A DNA stretch of 54,119 nt from an uncultured Clostridia bacterium (GTDB taxonomy: Bacteria > Bacillota > Clostridia > TANB77 > CAG-508). Below are positions 1 through 8,656 of the stretch, piece by piece. The translations under genes were made by a program, and so were the position numbers. Positions within the stretch are counted from its first letter, which is position 1; each line of letters starts with the position of its first letter. Below the pieces are notes generated by a model. It did not search any database, was not told the origin of the DNA, and worked only from the letters and a program-made list of their open reading frames with translations. The stretch spans positions 1 through 54,119 of the forward strand of contig CALXXE010000013.1 of NCBI GenBank assembly GCA_944392605.1. Reading direction: 5' to 3'.

Positions 1-191
1 AGCAACTTAATTATATATGATTTGAATCACTTATTCAATTTTTATTATTTTTGTTTCACATCAATTGTAACACTACATTTTTTCAAAAAAGTTACTTTTT
101 TCCATTAAAATAGCTTTCATTAAAACTTATATTTATAATTTTGATTTTTTTCACCTATACAAATTTATATATGCTCTACAGTAAAATAATA

Positions 192-224
192 TAAAAAGAC
201 ACTTTAATTTCTTTTTAAGTGTCT
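192..224 (-). terminator. Terminator of the HD-domain gene
   Basis: Arms 197-204 and 217-224 form an 8-bp stem (AGACACTT/AAGTGTCT). Read on the minus strand it is followed by a short T-rich tail. It lies just downstream of the minus-strand HD gene. No gene is seen in bases 1-190. Confidence 0.7.
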
Positions 225-270
225 TATTTTATATTTATTATTTTTAGTTTCTTTCATTTTTTACTTCAAA

Positions 271-831
271 TTAATAATTAAAAACCATTTCTAAAACATC
301 TCTATATCTTTTAAAAATAGGATGATTTTCATCTACACCATTTATGCAACTCTCATATACACTTGTATAATACCATTTCTGCTTGTCCTTTCCCCTTTTT
401 AAAGAACCATATTCTTTTTCTTCTCCATATAATTCTATACAATCAGAAATGCTTTCTAAATTTGTAATCTTATCACAAGCTACAATTAGTTTTGAACCTA
501 AAGGAGCATCTTTTATATGTTCTATTGTATGTTTCTTTCTATCTTCCCATTCTAATGATTTATCTGGCTCAGATGCATCATATACATAATCTCTAACTTT
601 TTTTCCAAATTCTTTTTCAATATCATCAAAACTATATGGTGTATCTTCTACTACATCATGTAATATTCCGGCTGCTACTATATCCTCATCACACCCATTT
701 CTTTGTAAAATCATACCAACAGTAAATGGATGAAAAATCATATTAACATCTTCTACTTTCCTTTTTTGATTTTTGTGAGCCTTTGTTGCAAAATAGATTG
801 CATATTCTATTTTATCTTTTCCTCTATACAT
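271..831 (-). CDS. HD-domain (p)ppGpp hydrolase-like protein
   Basis: This 186-aa protein resembles the hydrolase domain of RelA/SpoT and the small alarmone hydrolases (MESH1-type), metal-dependent enzymes that remove the 3'-pyrophosphate of (p)ppGpp. Visible motifs are H34 with the following Pro (FHP), the HD pair H58-D59 and the E62-D63 pair in HDVVEDT, which match the metal and catalytic positions of that fold. There is no synthetase, TGS or ACT domain, so it is a stand-alone hydrolase. It sits alone on the minus strand with its own terminator. The fold is clear; the substrate is inferred, since related HD proteins act on other nucleotides. Confidence 0.8.
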   Translation of the reverse strand: MYRGKDKIEYAIYFATKAHKNQKRKVEDVNMIFHPFTVGMILQRNGCDEDIVAAGILHDVVEDTPYSFDDIEKEFGKKVRDYVYDASEPDKSLEWEDRKKHTIEHIKDAPLGSKLIVACDKITNLESISDCIELYGEEKEYGSLKRGKDKQKWYYTSVYESCINGVDENHPIFKRYRDVLEMVFNY

Positions 832-885
832 AATAATACCTCCTTCTAAATTATATATAAGTTTTTTTATTTTTTCAATAAAATA

Positions 886-914
886 TTTACATTTTCTACA
901 AAAGGTGATACTAT
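886..914 (+). promoter_or_regulatory. SigA-type promoter of the P-loop kinase island
   Basis: TTTACA (886-891), a 17-nt spacer and TACTAT (909-914) lie 46 nt before the start codon of the next gene. The gene therefore carries its own promoter. Confidence 0.65.
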
Positions 915-960
915 AAATCCGTAATAAAAAACATCAACAGTATAATTAAGGAGGTTCGGT

Positions 961-1551
961 ATGACTATACTACGCCTGCCGCTAACCGTCGAATTTCTGG
1001 GAACTCCGGAAGCCGGCAAAACAACAACTGTTCATCGGCTAGAAGAAGTCTTGTCTAGAGAATATAGGACCTCAATAGCCCAAGAGTCTGCTGAAATAGT
1101 TCCATCTATCTTTCCCAAAGGTAGCATGGAAGCTCATTTCTGGATGCGTCTCAATACCGCCCAATATCTTTTGGAGAATAAAGTATCCAAAGATAGTCAT
1201 GACGTGCTTCTAATTGACCGTGGAATTGTTGACACACTTTTCTGGGATTACTATTACCAAAACATTGGGAAGCTATCTTCTGAGCAAGTTAAAATTGCTA
1301 GAGACTTCCTTAAAAGTATTGGTATAAGTCTTCCTGACTTAGTTGTGTTAATGACAACCACACCCGAAGAAGCAATCAGGCGTCGTGGTGGCGAAGGACG
1401 TATCGTGACAATGGATTTTTTGAAGAGATTCAATCACTTACTTCAATCTTTTATTAAGACAGTATCTTGTCCTGTGTTCTATTTGGACACTACTGGTCTT
1501 TCTAAAGATGAAGTTATTGATATTCTTCTTAAAAAAATCTATGAACTGTAA
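961..1551 (+). CDS. P-loop nucleoside/nucleotide kinase-like protein (GC-richer island 1)
   Basis: This 196-aa protein has a Walker A motif at residues 14-21 (GTPEAGKT) and a DRG motif near residue 82, as in thymidylate kinase and deoxynucleoside kinase-like P-loop proteins. A basic segment (RRRGGEGR) near residue 140 could be the lid. The substrate cannot be told. Codon use is unlike the neighbours: GC-ending codons are common and CGG encodes R26 in frame at 1036-1038. It is a self-contained unit with its own promoter, a clear ribosome site (AAGGAGG) and a strong terminator. I infer horizontal acquisition. Confidence 0.7.
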   Translation: MTILRLPLTVEFLGTPEAGKTTTVHRLEEVLSREYRTSIAQESAEIVPSIFPKGSMEAHFWMRLNTAQYLLENKVSKDSHDVLLIDRGIVDTLFWDYYYQNIGKLSSEQVKIARDFLKSIGISLPDLVVLMTTTPEEAIRRRGGEGRIVTMDFLKRFNHLLQSFIKTVSCPVFYLDTTGLSKDEVIDILLKKIYEL

Positions 1552-1554
1552 GAA

Positions 1555-1608
1555 AACAACTCCAAAATTCAATGCTACCATGCATGGAATTTGGAGTTGT
1601 TATTTTTT
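1555..1608. terminator. Bidirectional terminator between the kinase island and ldh
   Basis: A long stem joins the 12-bp arm AACAACTCCAAA to TTTGGAGTTGTT, and three further pairs follow a bulged A. T-rich tails follow on both strands, so it can end both the plus-strand kinase gene and the minus-strand ldh. Confidence 0.8.
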
Positions 1609-2563
1609 ACCCTTTTATTATTTTATCTATTGATTGTTCTCTCATTTCTTTAATTAGTTTGCAACTATTATCCAATTTTGCTTGTTCATCTTCTGCTAAA
1701 TCTAAATCTAATAATTCTCTTACACCGTTACTATTTATGATTGCTGGAACTCCAATATAGATATCATCTTGTCCATATTGTCCATCTTTTAAATATGTAG
1801 ATACTGTTAAAATAGAATTTTCATTATTTAATACTGCTTTTACTAATCTATTTAGAGCCATTCCTATTCCATAATATGTTGCTTTTTTCTTTTCAATAAT
1901 TTCATATGCAGCATCTACAACACCTTTATGAATTTTTTCTAAATCATCCATAGGATGATGATTATCTTTCATAACGTCTTCTATTCTCTTACATCCAACA
2001 TATGCATGTTTCCAAGGAACAAATGATGAATCACCATGTTCTCCCATTATATATGCATGTATATTCTTACTTGATATTTTTAAGTAATCTGCCATTAAAT
2101 AGCGAAGTCTTGCTGTATCTAATACTGTTCCTGAACCAATTACTTTATCTTTTGGTAATCCTGATACTTCTGCTACAACATATGTCATTAAATCAACTGG
2201 GTTACTTGCAACTATAATTATTCCATTAAATCCACTTGCCATTATGCTTTCTGTTATTTGTTTCATTATTTTTGTATTTACTTCTGCAAGTTCTAATCTA
2301 GTTTGTCCTGGTTTTTGAGCAATTCCAGCTGTAATTACTACTATTTGAGCATCTTTACATTCATCATAATCTCCAGCTCTAATTACCATTTTTTGTGGTG
2401 CATATGGTAATCCATGTGCTAAATCCATTTCCTCTCCTTTTGTTTTATCTTTATCGATATCTATTAATATTAATTCATTAACTCCTCCTTGGTTAAGCAT
2501 TGAATAAGCCATACTCATTCCTACCATTCCTGTTCCTACTAAAACTACTTTTCCTTTTTTCAT
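1607..2563 (-). CDS. ldh: L-lactate dehydrogenase
   Basis: This 318-aa cytosolic enzyme reduces pyruvate to L-lactate with NADH. Features seen are the Rossmann motif GTGMVGMS near the N-terminus, the mobile loop QKPGQTR, whose Gln at the specificity position marks lactate rather than malate dehydrogenase, the LDTARLRY segment with the substrate-binding Arg, and GEHGDS with the catalytic His. The start at 2563 is preferred because AAGGAGTG lies at proper spacing before it; an upstream GTG at 2575 would overlap that ribosome site. It is a single-gene unit, suggesting a fermentative lifestyle. Confidence 0.93.
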   Translation of the reverse strand: MKKGKVVLVGTGMVGMSMAYSMLNQGGVNELILIDIDKDKTKGEEMDLAHGLPYAPQKMVIRAGDYDECKDAQIVVITAGIAQKPGQTRLELAEVNTKIMKQITESIMASGFNGIIIVASNPVDLMTYVVAEVSGLPKDKVIGSGTVLDTARLRYLMADYLKISSKNIHAYIMGEHGDSSFVPWKHAYVGCKRIEDVMKDNHHPMDDLEKIHKGVVDAAYEIIEKKKATYYGIGMALNRLVKAVLNNENSILTVSTYLKDGQYGQDDIYIGVPAIINSNGVRELLDLDLAEDEQAKLDNSCKLIKEMREQSIDKIIKG

Positions 2564-2730
2564 AGTAAAAATCACTCCTTTTTAATTATTTTTATATCCT
2601 TTTAGTTTACCACTGATGTATTATATCATCATTTTTACAAATTTTAAAGGATTTTTTTGAAATATTTTACTTTTTTTGTAAACTGTGATATACTTCTTAC
2701 AGAAAATAATCAAAGTAAGGAGTGCTATTT

Positions 2731-3270
2731 ATGAGTTCTAATTCAGATAAAGCTACTACTTTGGCCGAAAATAAGGTTTTAATCTTATATATATTAAATC
2801 TTATTAATAATGATATAAAACAAGACGATTTGTTTAAACTAATTAGCTCTATTAATGATATGAACTACTTCTTTTTTAAACAAATTCTTACAGATTTAAT
2901 CGATTCCAAATTAGTAGGTACTTATACAAAAGAAGAAGAACAAGTTGTAAAAATTACAACCGAAGGAAAAAATGCATATATTCTTACAAAAGATGTATTA
3001 CCAGGAATATTAAAACTAAAAGCAGATAGTGTTTTCAAAAAAGAATTTGCTTCAATAGAAAATGAAGCTTCTATTATTGCTGAATTCATTCCCAAAAATG
3101 AAAATAATTACACAGTAAAATGTAAAATTGTCGAAAATAATGAAACTATTTTTGAAGTTAGAACTTTTGTTGGTTCTAGAGAAAGAGCAAAGAAAATTGT
3201 AGATAATTGGAATAAACACGCCAATTCTATTTATCCAGAAATGTTGAATTTATTATTAAAAGAAAAATAA
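2731..3270 (+). CDS. DUF4364 family protein
   Basis: This 179-aa protein matches the DUF4364 family of Clostridia. Its N-terminal 90 residues look like a winged-helix (helix-rich, then ITTEGKNAY at about residue 80, typical of a PadR/MarR-like wing), followed by an alpha/beta C-terminal region. The family role is unknown; a transcriptional regulator is plausible. The ATG at 2731 is chosen because AAGGAG lies about 8 nt upstream, while the GTG at 2722 would overlap it. It diverges from ldh across a 167-nt gap. Confidence 0.75.
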   Translation: MSSNSDKATTLAENKVLILYILNLINNDIKQDDLFKLISSINDMNYFFFKQILTDLIDSKLVGTYTKEEEQVVKITTEGKNAYILTKDVLPGILKLKADSVFKKEFASIENEASIIAEFIPKNENNYTVKCKIVENNETIFEVRTFVGSRERAKKIVDNWNKHANSIYPEMLNLLLKEK

Positions 3271-3271
3271 T

Positions 3272-3300
3272 AAACGGAATACATATTGTATTCCGTTTTT
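3272..3300. terminator. Terminator shared by DUF4364 and the 3308-9463 operon
   Basis: A perfect 12-bp stem (3272-3283 with 3287-3298, loop TAT) is followed by a T-run on the plus strand and by T-rich sequence on the minus strand. It lies between two converging transcription units. Confidence 0.85.
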
Positions 3301-3307
3301 ATTGTCT

Positions 3308-4000
3308 CTATTTTACTAAAAAACATATTATTGAAAATATTATCACTTTTAGCATACAATTAAGGAAAAATTGATAATGTATATATTTCATTCCTAGATT
3401 ATTTAAATCATCAAAACCGTTTACCATTTCATCAACATCTTTTTTACTAGATATATTTTCTTCTTCTAAATACTCTTTAGCTAAAAATCTTGCTTTTATC
3501 ATTGCATCGTTTTCCAAGTACATTCTAACAATATAATTTATTAAGCTTAGTACTAAAAATATTGATAAAAACATCATTTTAAAAGGTAATAAATTAAATA
3601 ATGCAAGTACGCAAATTACTACATAATATAACAAATATATATTAGAAAAAATGAAATTAAAAATTAATATTTTTCTATCTTGAATAGAATGTAGACATTC
3701 ATGTGCAATTGTTTGTATTCTTGTAAATGTATCACTTACATTAGCAATTACTATCTTATTAGTAATTGCTATATACAAACTTGCCTCTGCTTGCTTATCT
3801 TCTTCTATTTTTACATTCTCATTATTCAATTTTTTCAAATATTTTTTACATATTTCTATATTAGATAGATATTTTTTAGCCATATTATCCAATTTTTCAT
3901 TTTTAGCTAGTTCTAATATTTTCTTTTTATTAAAACTAAAAACGCATCTTAATAATATAGAAAAAATTACTGTAACTAATATAATTATTATAAATTCCAT
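3308..4000 (-). CDS. Membrane zinc metallopeptidase, distant YugP-like
   Basis: This 230-aa protein has an N-terminal membrane segment (about residues 2-22), a zinc-binding HECLH motif near residue 99, two or three hydrophobic segments (about 112-160) and a C-terminal one. After the middle segments comes an E-N-D-A motif that could hold the third zinc ligand, as in the YugP/Zn_peptidase_2 family. The overall layout fits that family but the sequence is divergent. It is the last gene of the ybeY-yqfD operon, 18 nt after the YlbF-like gene. Its substrate is unknown. Confidence 0.6.
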   Translation of the reverse strand: MEFIIIILVTVIFSILLRCVFSFNKKKILELAKNEKLDNMAKKYLSNIEICKKYLKKLNNENVKIEEDKQAEASLYIAITNKIVIANVSDTFTRIQTIAHECLHSIQDRKILIFNFIFSNIYLLYYVVICVLALFNLLPFKMMFLSIFLVLSLINYIVRMYLENDAMIKARFLAKEYLEEENISSKKDVDEMVNGFDDLNNLGMKYIHYQFFLNCMLKVIIFSIICFLVK

Positions 4001-4018
4001 TTGTGTCCCTTTTCTTCT

Positions 4019-4354
4019 TTATTGCATAACATCCTTTATTGCTTCGCCAATTATTTTATTTATATCTGCAATTAAAATATTAAATTTAGTTTCAGCATCA
4101 AAATATCTTTTGGCTTCTTCGTCTTCGATTAATTCCGCATATTCATTTTGCATCTCTTTATACTTTTCTTCATCATTCTTTCCTGTTTGCATCATTTCTA
4201 ATTGAACTTCATATCTCAACTTTTCAAATTTAGACATTTTTTCTTTTAAAGTATGATTTAAATTTAGGCTTTCTTTTGCCATTTTATAATTTGCATACTC
4301 TTCTGATTCTTTTATTTCCCTTGCTAATCTATTTGCCGTATCATAAACATTCAT
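4019..4354 (-). CDS. YlbF/YmcA family protein
   Basis: This 111-aa, largely helical, charged protein starts MNVYDTANRLAREIKESEEY, the typical N-terminus of the YlbF/YmcA (DUF964) family. In B. subtilis YlbF, YmcA and YaaT form a complex that influences RNase Y activity, competence, biofilm and sporulation. Only one paralogue is seen in this window. It lies between the DUF3048 and metallopeptidase genes in the same operon. Confidence 0.75.
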   Translation of the reverse strand: MNVYDTANRLAREIKESEEYANYKMAKESLNLNHTLKEKMSKFEKLRYEVQLEMMQTGKNDEEKYKEMQNEYAELIEDEEAKRYFDAETKFNILIADINKIIGEAIKDVMQ

Positions 4355-4374
4355 TTTTTTACATCCTTCCTTAA

Positions 4375-5454
4375 CTATGTATTATTTGAAGTAGTATTTC
4401 CTGTCGTTTCTTCTACTGGTGCTTCTATTTCTACATCGCTATCAGTTGGGCAAATATGTACAAATGTATTTCCATCATTTACATTTATAACATTTCCTTC
4501 TAGGTCTTGGTACACTGTCTTTTCGTCTCTAGCCTCTTTTATACATTTAATAGGTATTGCTTTTCCATTTGTAATATAATATCCATCAAATGTTCCTATG
4601 TTTCTTAATCCTTGTCTACCTTTATTTTCACTATCTGTTAATGTGTAATTATTACAAAATGTTATTATAATATTTTTAACTGTAATAGGATTTTCTGTAT
4701 CCCAATCAACTTGTTCTTCATCTCTCGCATATCTCTCATATACTTTATTTTCTTCATCATAATAATATTCTACTGTTTGAAGATCTGAATGTGGTATTGT
4801 AACTTTAACAGCTCCCTCTCCATTTTCTAGATTAACTTCATCTGTTACATAATTTAATACACTTGTCTCATCTGATGTTGTTCTATATTTTTTACTTTGT
4901 GCTGATTTTAATAAGTTCGCTGTACTTGTTACTGCATTATGTGGTGCAGCTTTATCCTTTACTCTCCAGAAGGTTGTTCCATCTTCTGAAATTCCATTTA
5001 TATCATCTACACTATATTTCTTTATATCGCTTTGAGCTTGTGGACTTTGTCCAAAATGAACATATATAGCATCATTTTCTAAAGCATAATCAATAAAATA
5101 ATGTCTTGCACTTCTAACAGGTCCGATTTTTTCTAAATCTACTCCTTTAAACAATGCCATTAATCTTGTTTCTCCGCCTTCTACTATTATCTCATATACC
5201 ATATATGCATCTTGAAGACCTGCTTGTGGCCAAGCATCTTGATGATTATCTATCATAACTGCAAATGGTCTATCATTTCCTTTAAATATTTGAACTGTCT
5301 TTTCTTCTTCAACCTCTGCTGTTAATACCCCATTTTCATTAGCAACCGGCTCTGATTGTTTATCCTTAGTTATCTTATAAGCAATCACTCCTCCTGCAAC
5401 AATAACCAACACGACTAAAATAGCGATTAATATTTTTACTCCACCTTTTTCCAT
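4375..5454 (-). CDS. DUF3048 (YerB-like) membrane-anchored protein
   Basis: This 359-aa protein has an N-terminal membrane anchor (about residues 8-28) and an extracytoplasmic DUF3048 domain. Family motifs seen include RPFAVMIDN near residue 62, GPVRSARHYF near residue 111 and PHNAVTS near residue 171. There is no lipobox cysteine, so it is anchored by the helix rather than by lipid, unlike Bacillus YerB. The C-terminus is an acidic, Thr/Asn-rich tail. The family function is unknown. The gene is 9 nt after ybeY. Confidence 0.8.
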   Translation of the reverse strand: MEKGGVKILIAILVVLVIVAGGVIAYKITKDKQSEPVANENGVLTAEVEEEKTVQIFKGNDRPFAVMIDNHQDAWPQAGLQDAYMVYEIIVEGGETRLMALFKGVDLEKIGPVRSARHYFIDYALENDAIYVHFGQSPQAQSDIKKYSVDDINGISEDGTTFWRVKDKAAPHNAVTSTANLLKSAQSKKYRTTSDETSVLNYVTDEVNLENGEGAVKVTIPHSDLQTVEYYYDEENKVYERYARDEEQVDWDTENPITVKNIIITFCNNYTLTDSENKGRQGLRNIGTFDGYYITNGKAIPIKCIKEARDEKTVYQDLEGNVINVNDGNTFVHICPTDSDVEIEAPVEETTGNTTSNNT

Positions 5455-5463
5455 TGTTCCTCC

Positions 5464-5940
5464 TTATTTTCTTAAGATTTTCAAGTCATTTAATATTTTT
5501 TCTTCTTTAGGTCTCATTATCTTCTTGTCCTCTTCTTCAATATGGTCATAGCCCATCAAATGATAGAAGCCATGAACTAACATATAACTTAGTTCTCTTT
5601 CAAAACTATGTCCATATTCTACTGCTTGTTCTTTCACCTTATCTATTGAAATAACTAGATCTCCTAATATATCCTCATGTTCGAAATCATTATTTTTCAT
5701 TTTTTCTTCTAACTCATCCTTCTGAAACATAGGAAAAGAAAGAACATCTGTTGCTCTATCTATATTCCTATATTCTTTATTTATTTCTTTAATATTTTCA
5801 GGATTAGTTAATGTTACTGTAATATATAATTTAGAATCTTGTAACTTTTCTTCTTCAAAACATTTAGTTAACACTTTATCTATTACTTTTTCATATTCTT
5901 TATTTTCTTCTATGTCTTTATATACTACTTCAAAAAACAT
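5464..5940 (-). CDS. ybeY: Endoribonuclease YbeY (rRNA maturation factor)
   Basis: This 158-aa protein is the usual YbeY length. It carries the family signature HGFYHLMGYDH near residues 125-135, which holds the three zinc-binding histidines, and the conserved ATDVLSFP segment. YbeY takes part in 16S rRNA 3'-end maturation and ribosome quality control. It lies one base after the preceding unknown gene. In most Bacillota it follows phoH; here a different gene occupies that place. Confidence 0.92.
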   Translation of the reverse strand: MFFEVVYKDIEENKEYEKVIDKVLTKCFEEEKLQDSKLYITVTLTNPENIKEINKEYRNIDRATDVLSFPMFQKDELEEKMKNNDFEHEDILGDLVISIDKVKEQAVEYGHSFERELSYMLVHGFYHLMGYDHIEEEDKKIMRPKEEKILNDLKILRK

Positions 5941-5941
5941 T

Positions 5942-7150
5942 TTATGCTACTTCCTTATCCTTAATCTTGATATATTTTCCTTCTGATTTATATGAATTTT
6001 TTAATTCTTTCATTGCTCCGTAATCTACTAATTTTCTTTTATAATATGTTAATATTTTACTATAATCAATTTTACTACCTTTAATCTTTTTCATGTCATT
6101 TTTTATAAATAGAATTTCTTTTTGTTTTACATACTCTATAAAATCAGTTTCCTTTAATTTTGAAATTTCTTTATATTTATTCCAAAATTCTTTGTATTCT
6201 TCTCTTTGTTTTGGTGTTTCCCAATATACCTTTGTTGATAATAATTTTACATTATAATCTTCTATTAAATTTATTAACATTCCATAAGCTTTTTCTCTTT
6301 TTGTTGCAATTTTTGTATCTTGTACTAATGTTCTTGCATCTTTTAATAATTTTTCATAACATTGCTCTGCAACAATTAGTGGAAGACTATGTGTAAATAA
6401 TTTTCTGCTTATTCCTAATAATATCATATTCTTCTCGATATTATCTTTTGTATCTAATTTTCCTATTGTATAAGATTCGTATTTTTCATAATCATTTGTT
6501 ATATCTTTTAAATTACTATCATAATCAGTATCTAATTTTATTGATAGTATATTTTGTATATAATCCTCTAATGTATGGAATATTTTTGTGTAAATCCACT
6601 CCTTTGTAGAATCATATTTATTAGTTGTATCTGCTACTTTTATTGAGTAATTCTTTAATATTGATTTATATAGTGAATCCATCTTTGATATATAGAATTT
6701 ATTATATTTTGCAATTACTCTTTCTTTTCCTGATACCTTTATTCCTTCATAATCTAATTCTAATAAATATTTTTGTTTTCTATATTTATATTCTACATAT
6801 TCATTTTCTTTTAAACTTGTAACCTCATAATATCTTGCCATTGCATCTTTTTCGAATTCTGAAGCTGTTCCATTTCTTACTTTTTTATAAATAGAATCCA
6901 TAACATATTTATCAAGTGAATCTAGATACGCTTCATAAGCTGAATCGTACTTTTTCTCTAGTTCATTATTATCATAATTATCATCTTGAGTAAAATTTTC
7001 AAATGCTTTTATGAGACTATTTCTTTTTATGGAAATTAACATTCCATTAATTCCTATTCTTGTAGGTATTAATATTCTTGTTAATGTATTTGTAATTTTA
7101 TTAAAAAAGTTCTTATCTGTTCCAACTATTCTTAAGCTTCTTTCTTCCAT
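5942..7150 (-). CDS. Unknown 402-aa protein in the phoH position
   Basis: I do not recognise this protein. It is soluble, Lys/Glu/Tyr-rich and predicted helical, with no signal peptide and only one modestly hydrophobic stretch near residues 25-40 (ILIPTRIGINGMLISI). No nucleotide-binding motif is seen. It lies between yqfD (14 nt upstream) and ybeY (1 nt downstream), where many Bacillota have phoH. It has no PhoH-type Walker A motif, so it is not a divergent PhoH. It is tightly embedded in the operon and probably co-translated with ybeY. Confidence 0.6.
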   Translation of the reverse strand: MEERSLRIVGTDKNFFNKITNTLTRILIPTRIGINGMLISIKRNSLIKAFENFTQDDNYDNNELEKKYDSAYEAYLDSLDKYVMDSIYKKVRNGTASEFEKDAMARYYEVTSLKENEYVEYKYRKQKYLLELDYEGIKVSGKERVIAKYNKFYISKMDSLYKSILKNYSIKVADTTNKYDSTKEWIYTKIFHTLEDYIQNILSIKLDTDYDSNLKDITNDYEKYESYTIGKLDTKDNIEKNMILLGISRKLFTHSLPLIVAEQCYEKLLKDARTLVQDTKIATKREKAYGMLINLIEDYNVKLLSTKVYWETPKQREEYKEFWNKYKEISKLKETDFIEYVKQKEILFIKNDMKKIKGSKIDYSKILTYYKRKLVDYGAMKELKNSYKSEGKYIKIKDKEVA

Positions 7151-7164
7151 ATCTTATCATCCCT

Positions 7165-8349
7165 TCAAAACACTATTTTTTCATTTGTACCTATGTTTTC
7201 CAGAACTTCATATGTAACATAAACTTGGACACCGTCTTCCTGTTCATAGGTATTAATGTTCTTATTTACAATATTATCTTTATTTTCGATTTCTTTTTCC
7301 AATTCCTCCTCTAAATCTTTAATCCCTATGTTTTTAGCTTCTTCAACTGTATATGTTTTTTGTACTTCTTCTTGTTCTTTATATGTAGTTTTTAATATCG
7401 AAATTGGTAAATAAAAGTCTGAAAATAATTTAATTTTGCTTTCCGTTTCTATTGTATCATAAATTTTAAATTTTGAATACTTTTTTGAAAAATTTATTTC
7501 AAAATTACCAAATTTTATTCCGTACTTATTTTCTTCATTACATGTATATTGTGTCTCCGTAAGGGTATATGGAATTTTTTTACTTTTTGTATACCATACT
7601 TTTGCTTCTATTTCTCCTCTAGCATGTACATATCTTATTCCTGTAAACTTTCCCTCCATCCAACCATTTATTAAAACATCTCCCTCCTTTATAGTATCTC
7701 CTACTTTTACATTTGCTGTTCCTTCTTGTACATTTATTTTTGTTATTATTCCTGTTTTATCTGATATAATGCTACAATATTCATCTTCATTTACTATTTC
7801 AGGTTTTTCATCTGCTTTTACTAATTTTACAATTGCATTCGTTCCTTTTATTTCTATTCCCATCCACGCGACATCTTTTCTTTCCAACCTTATTTTATTT
7901 ATTATTTCTTTTGTATCAATTTTTGACTTTAATAATCCTGTCTTTAATCCTGCATTTTCTATATCTTCCCTTATATTTGCTAGTTCTTCGCCATTTTCTT
8001 CAAAAATATCCACATTCCATACAAAATTTGAGGATAAACCTATAATCACTGCTACAATTAATAATAGTAATAAAAATATTTTTCTTTTTTTATATCTATG
8101 TAATAAAAACGGCATCCCTTTTTTATTTTTTATCTTAATTTTACATCCAGTTTTTTTAGCGATTCTACAAATTTCTTTAAATTCATTTATCCTTACATTT
8201 AATATTAATGATATATTACTGTTTCTCTTTAAGTTCCAAATTGTTATTTTTTTATTTTTACATATATTAATGAATCTTTCTATATAATAACCTTCAATAG
8301 ATACTTTTAAGAAACCAAGTATATAACTAAAAATTATCTTTATAAACAT
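7165..8349 (-). CDS. yqfD: Sporulation protein YqfD
   Basis: This 394-aa protein has the YqfD layout: a cytoplasmic N-terminal domain of about 85 residues, one membrane helix at about 92-112 (KKRKIFLLLLLIVAVIIGL) and a long extracytoplasmic part with a conserved segment near residue 200 (GIITKINVQEGTANVKVGD). In B. subtilis yqfD lies in the yqfC-yqfD-phoH-ybeY region, belongs to the SigE regulon and is needed for efficient sporulation. Its molecular role is not established. It follows yqfC by 15 nt. Confidence 0.88.
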   Translation of the reverse strand: MFIKIIFSYILGFLKVSIEGYYIERFINICKNKKITIWNLKRNSNISLILNVRINEFKEICRIAKKTGCKIKIKNKKGMPFLLHRYKKRKIFLLLLLIVAVIIGLSSNFVWNVDIFEENGEELANIREDIENAGLKTGLLKSKIDTKEIINKIRLERKDVAWMGIEIKGTNAIVKLVKADEKPEIVNEDEYCSIISDKTGIITKINVQEGTANVKVGDTIKEGDVLINGWMEGKFTGIRYVHARGEIEAKVWYTKSKKIPYTLTETQYTCNEENKYGIKFGNFEINFSKKYSKFKIYDTIETESKIKLFSDFYLPISILKTTYKEQEEVQKTYTVEEAKNIGIKDLEEELEKEIENKDNIVNKNINTYEQEDGVQVYVTYEVLENIGTNEKIVF

Positions 8350-8364
8350 ATTTTTCTCCTAAAT

Positions 8365-8646
8365 CTAATCTATCATTCTTTCAAATTCTATGCTTTCTAT
8401 CTTTCCCTTTACTTTCAAATCATCATCTGTCATATTTTCTAAATTCAAATTGTAGCCATTTATATTTATTATCCCAATATATGTATTTATTCTTACAAAG
8501 AACTCTTCATATTCTAAAATTCCTTTAAAGTTTTCTATTATCAATTCATCAAAACCTGTTATAACAATTTTAGGTTCATTTGAATAAACTTCTTTTGGAA
8601 GTTCTAAAAGTTTATCTACTCTATTTGTTTGTTTTTTCTTTTTCAT
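8365..8646 (-). CDS. yqfC: Sporulation protein YqfC
   Basis: This 93-aa protein matches YqfC (YabP/YqfC family), with the hydrophobic core KIVITGFDELIIENF and the INTYIGIININGYNL segment. YabP/YqfC proteins are small sporulation proteins, with YqfC in the SigE regulon. The internal ATG at 8646 is preferred: AGAGGT lies at proper spacing before it, whereas the ATG at 8673 has no ribosome site and would overlap the upstream gene. Its partner yqfD follows. Confidence 0.85.
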   Translation of the reverse strand: MKKKKQTNRVDKLLELPKEVYSNEPKIVITGFDELIIENFKGILEYEEFFVRINTYIGIININGYNLNLENMTDDDLKVKGKIESIEFERMID

Positions 8647-8656
8647 ATAAATACCT

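Noticed and set aside
5942-7150. Divergent PhoH in the yqfD-ybeY operon
   Set aside because: No Walker A or B motif can be found in the 402-aa protein.
7833-8287. Long plus-strand reading frames opposite yqfD, and many similar Leu/Phe-rich frames
   Set aside because: They are shadows of AT-rich minus-strand genes with no ribosome sites or recognisable domains.
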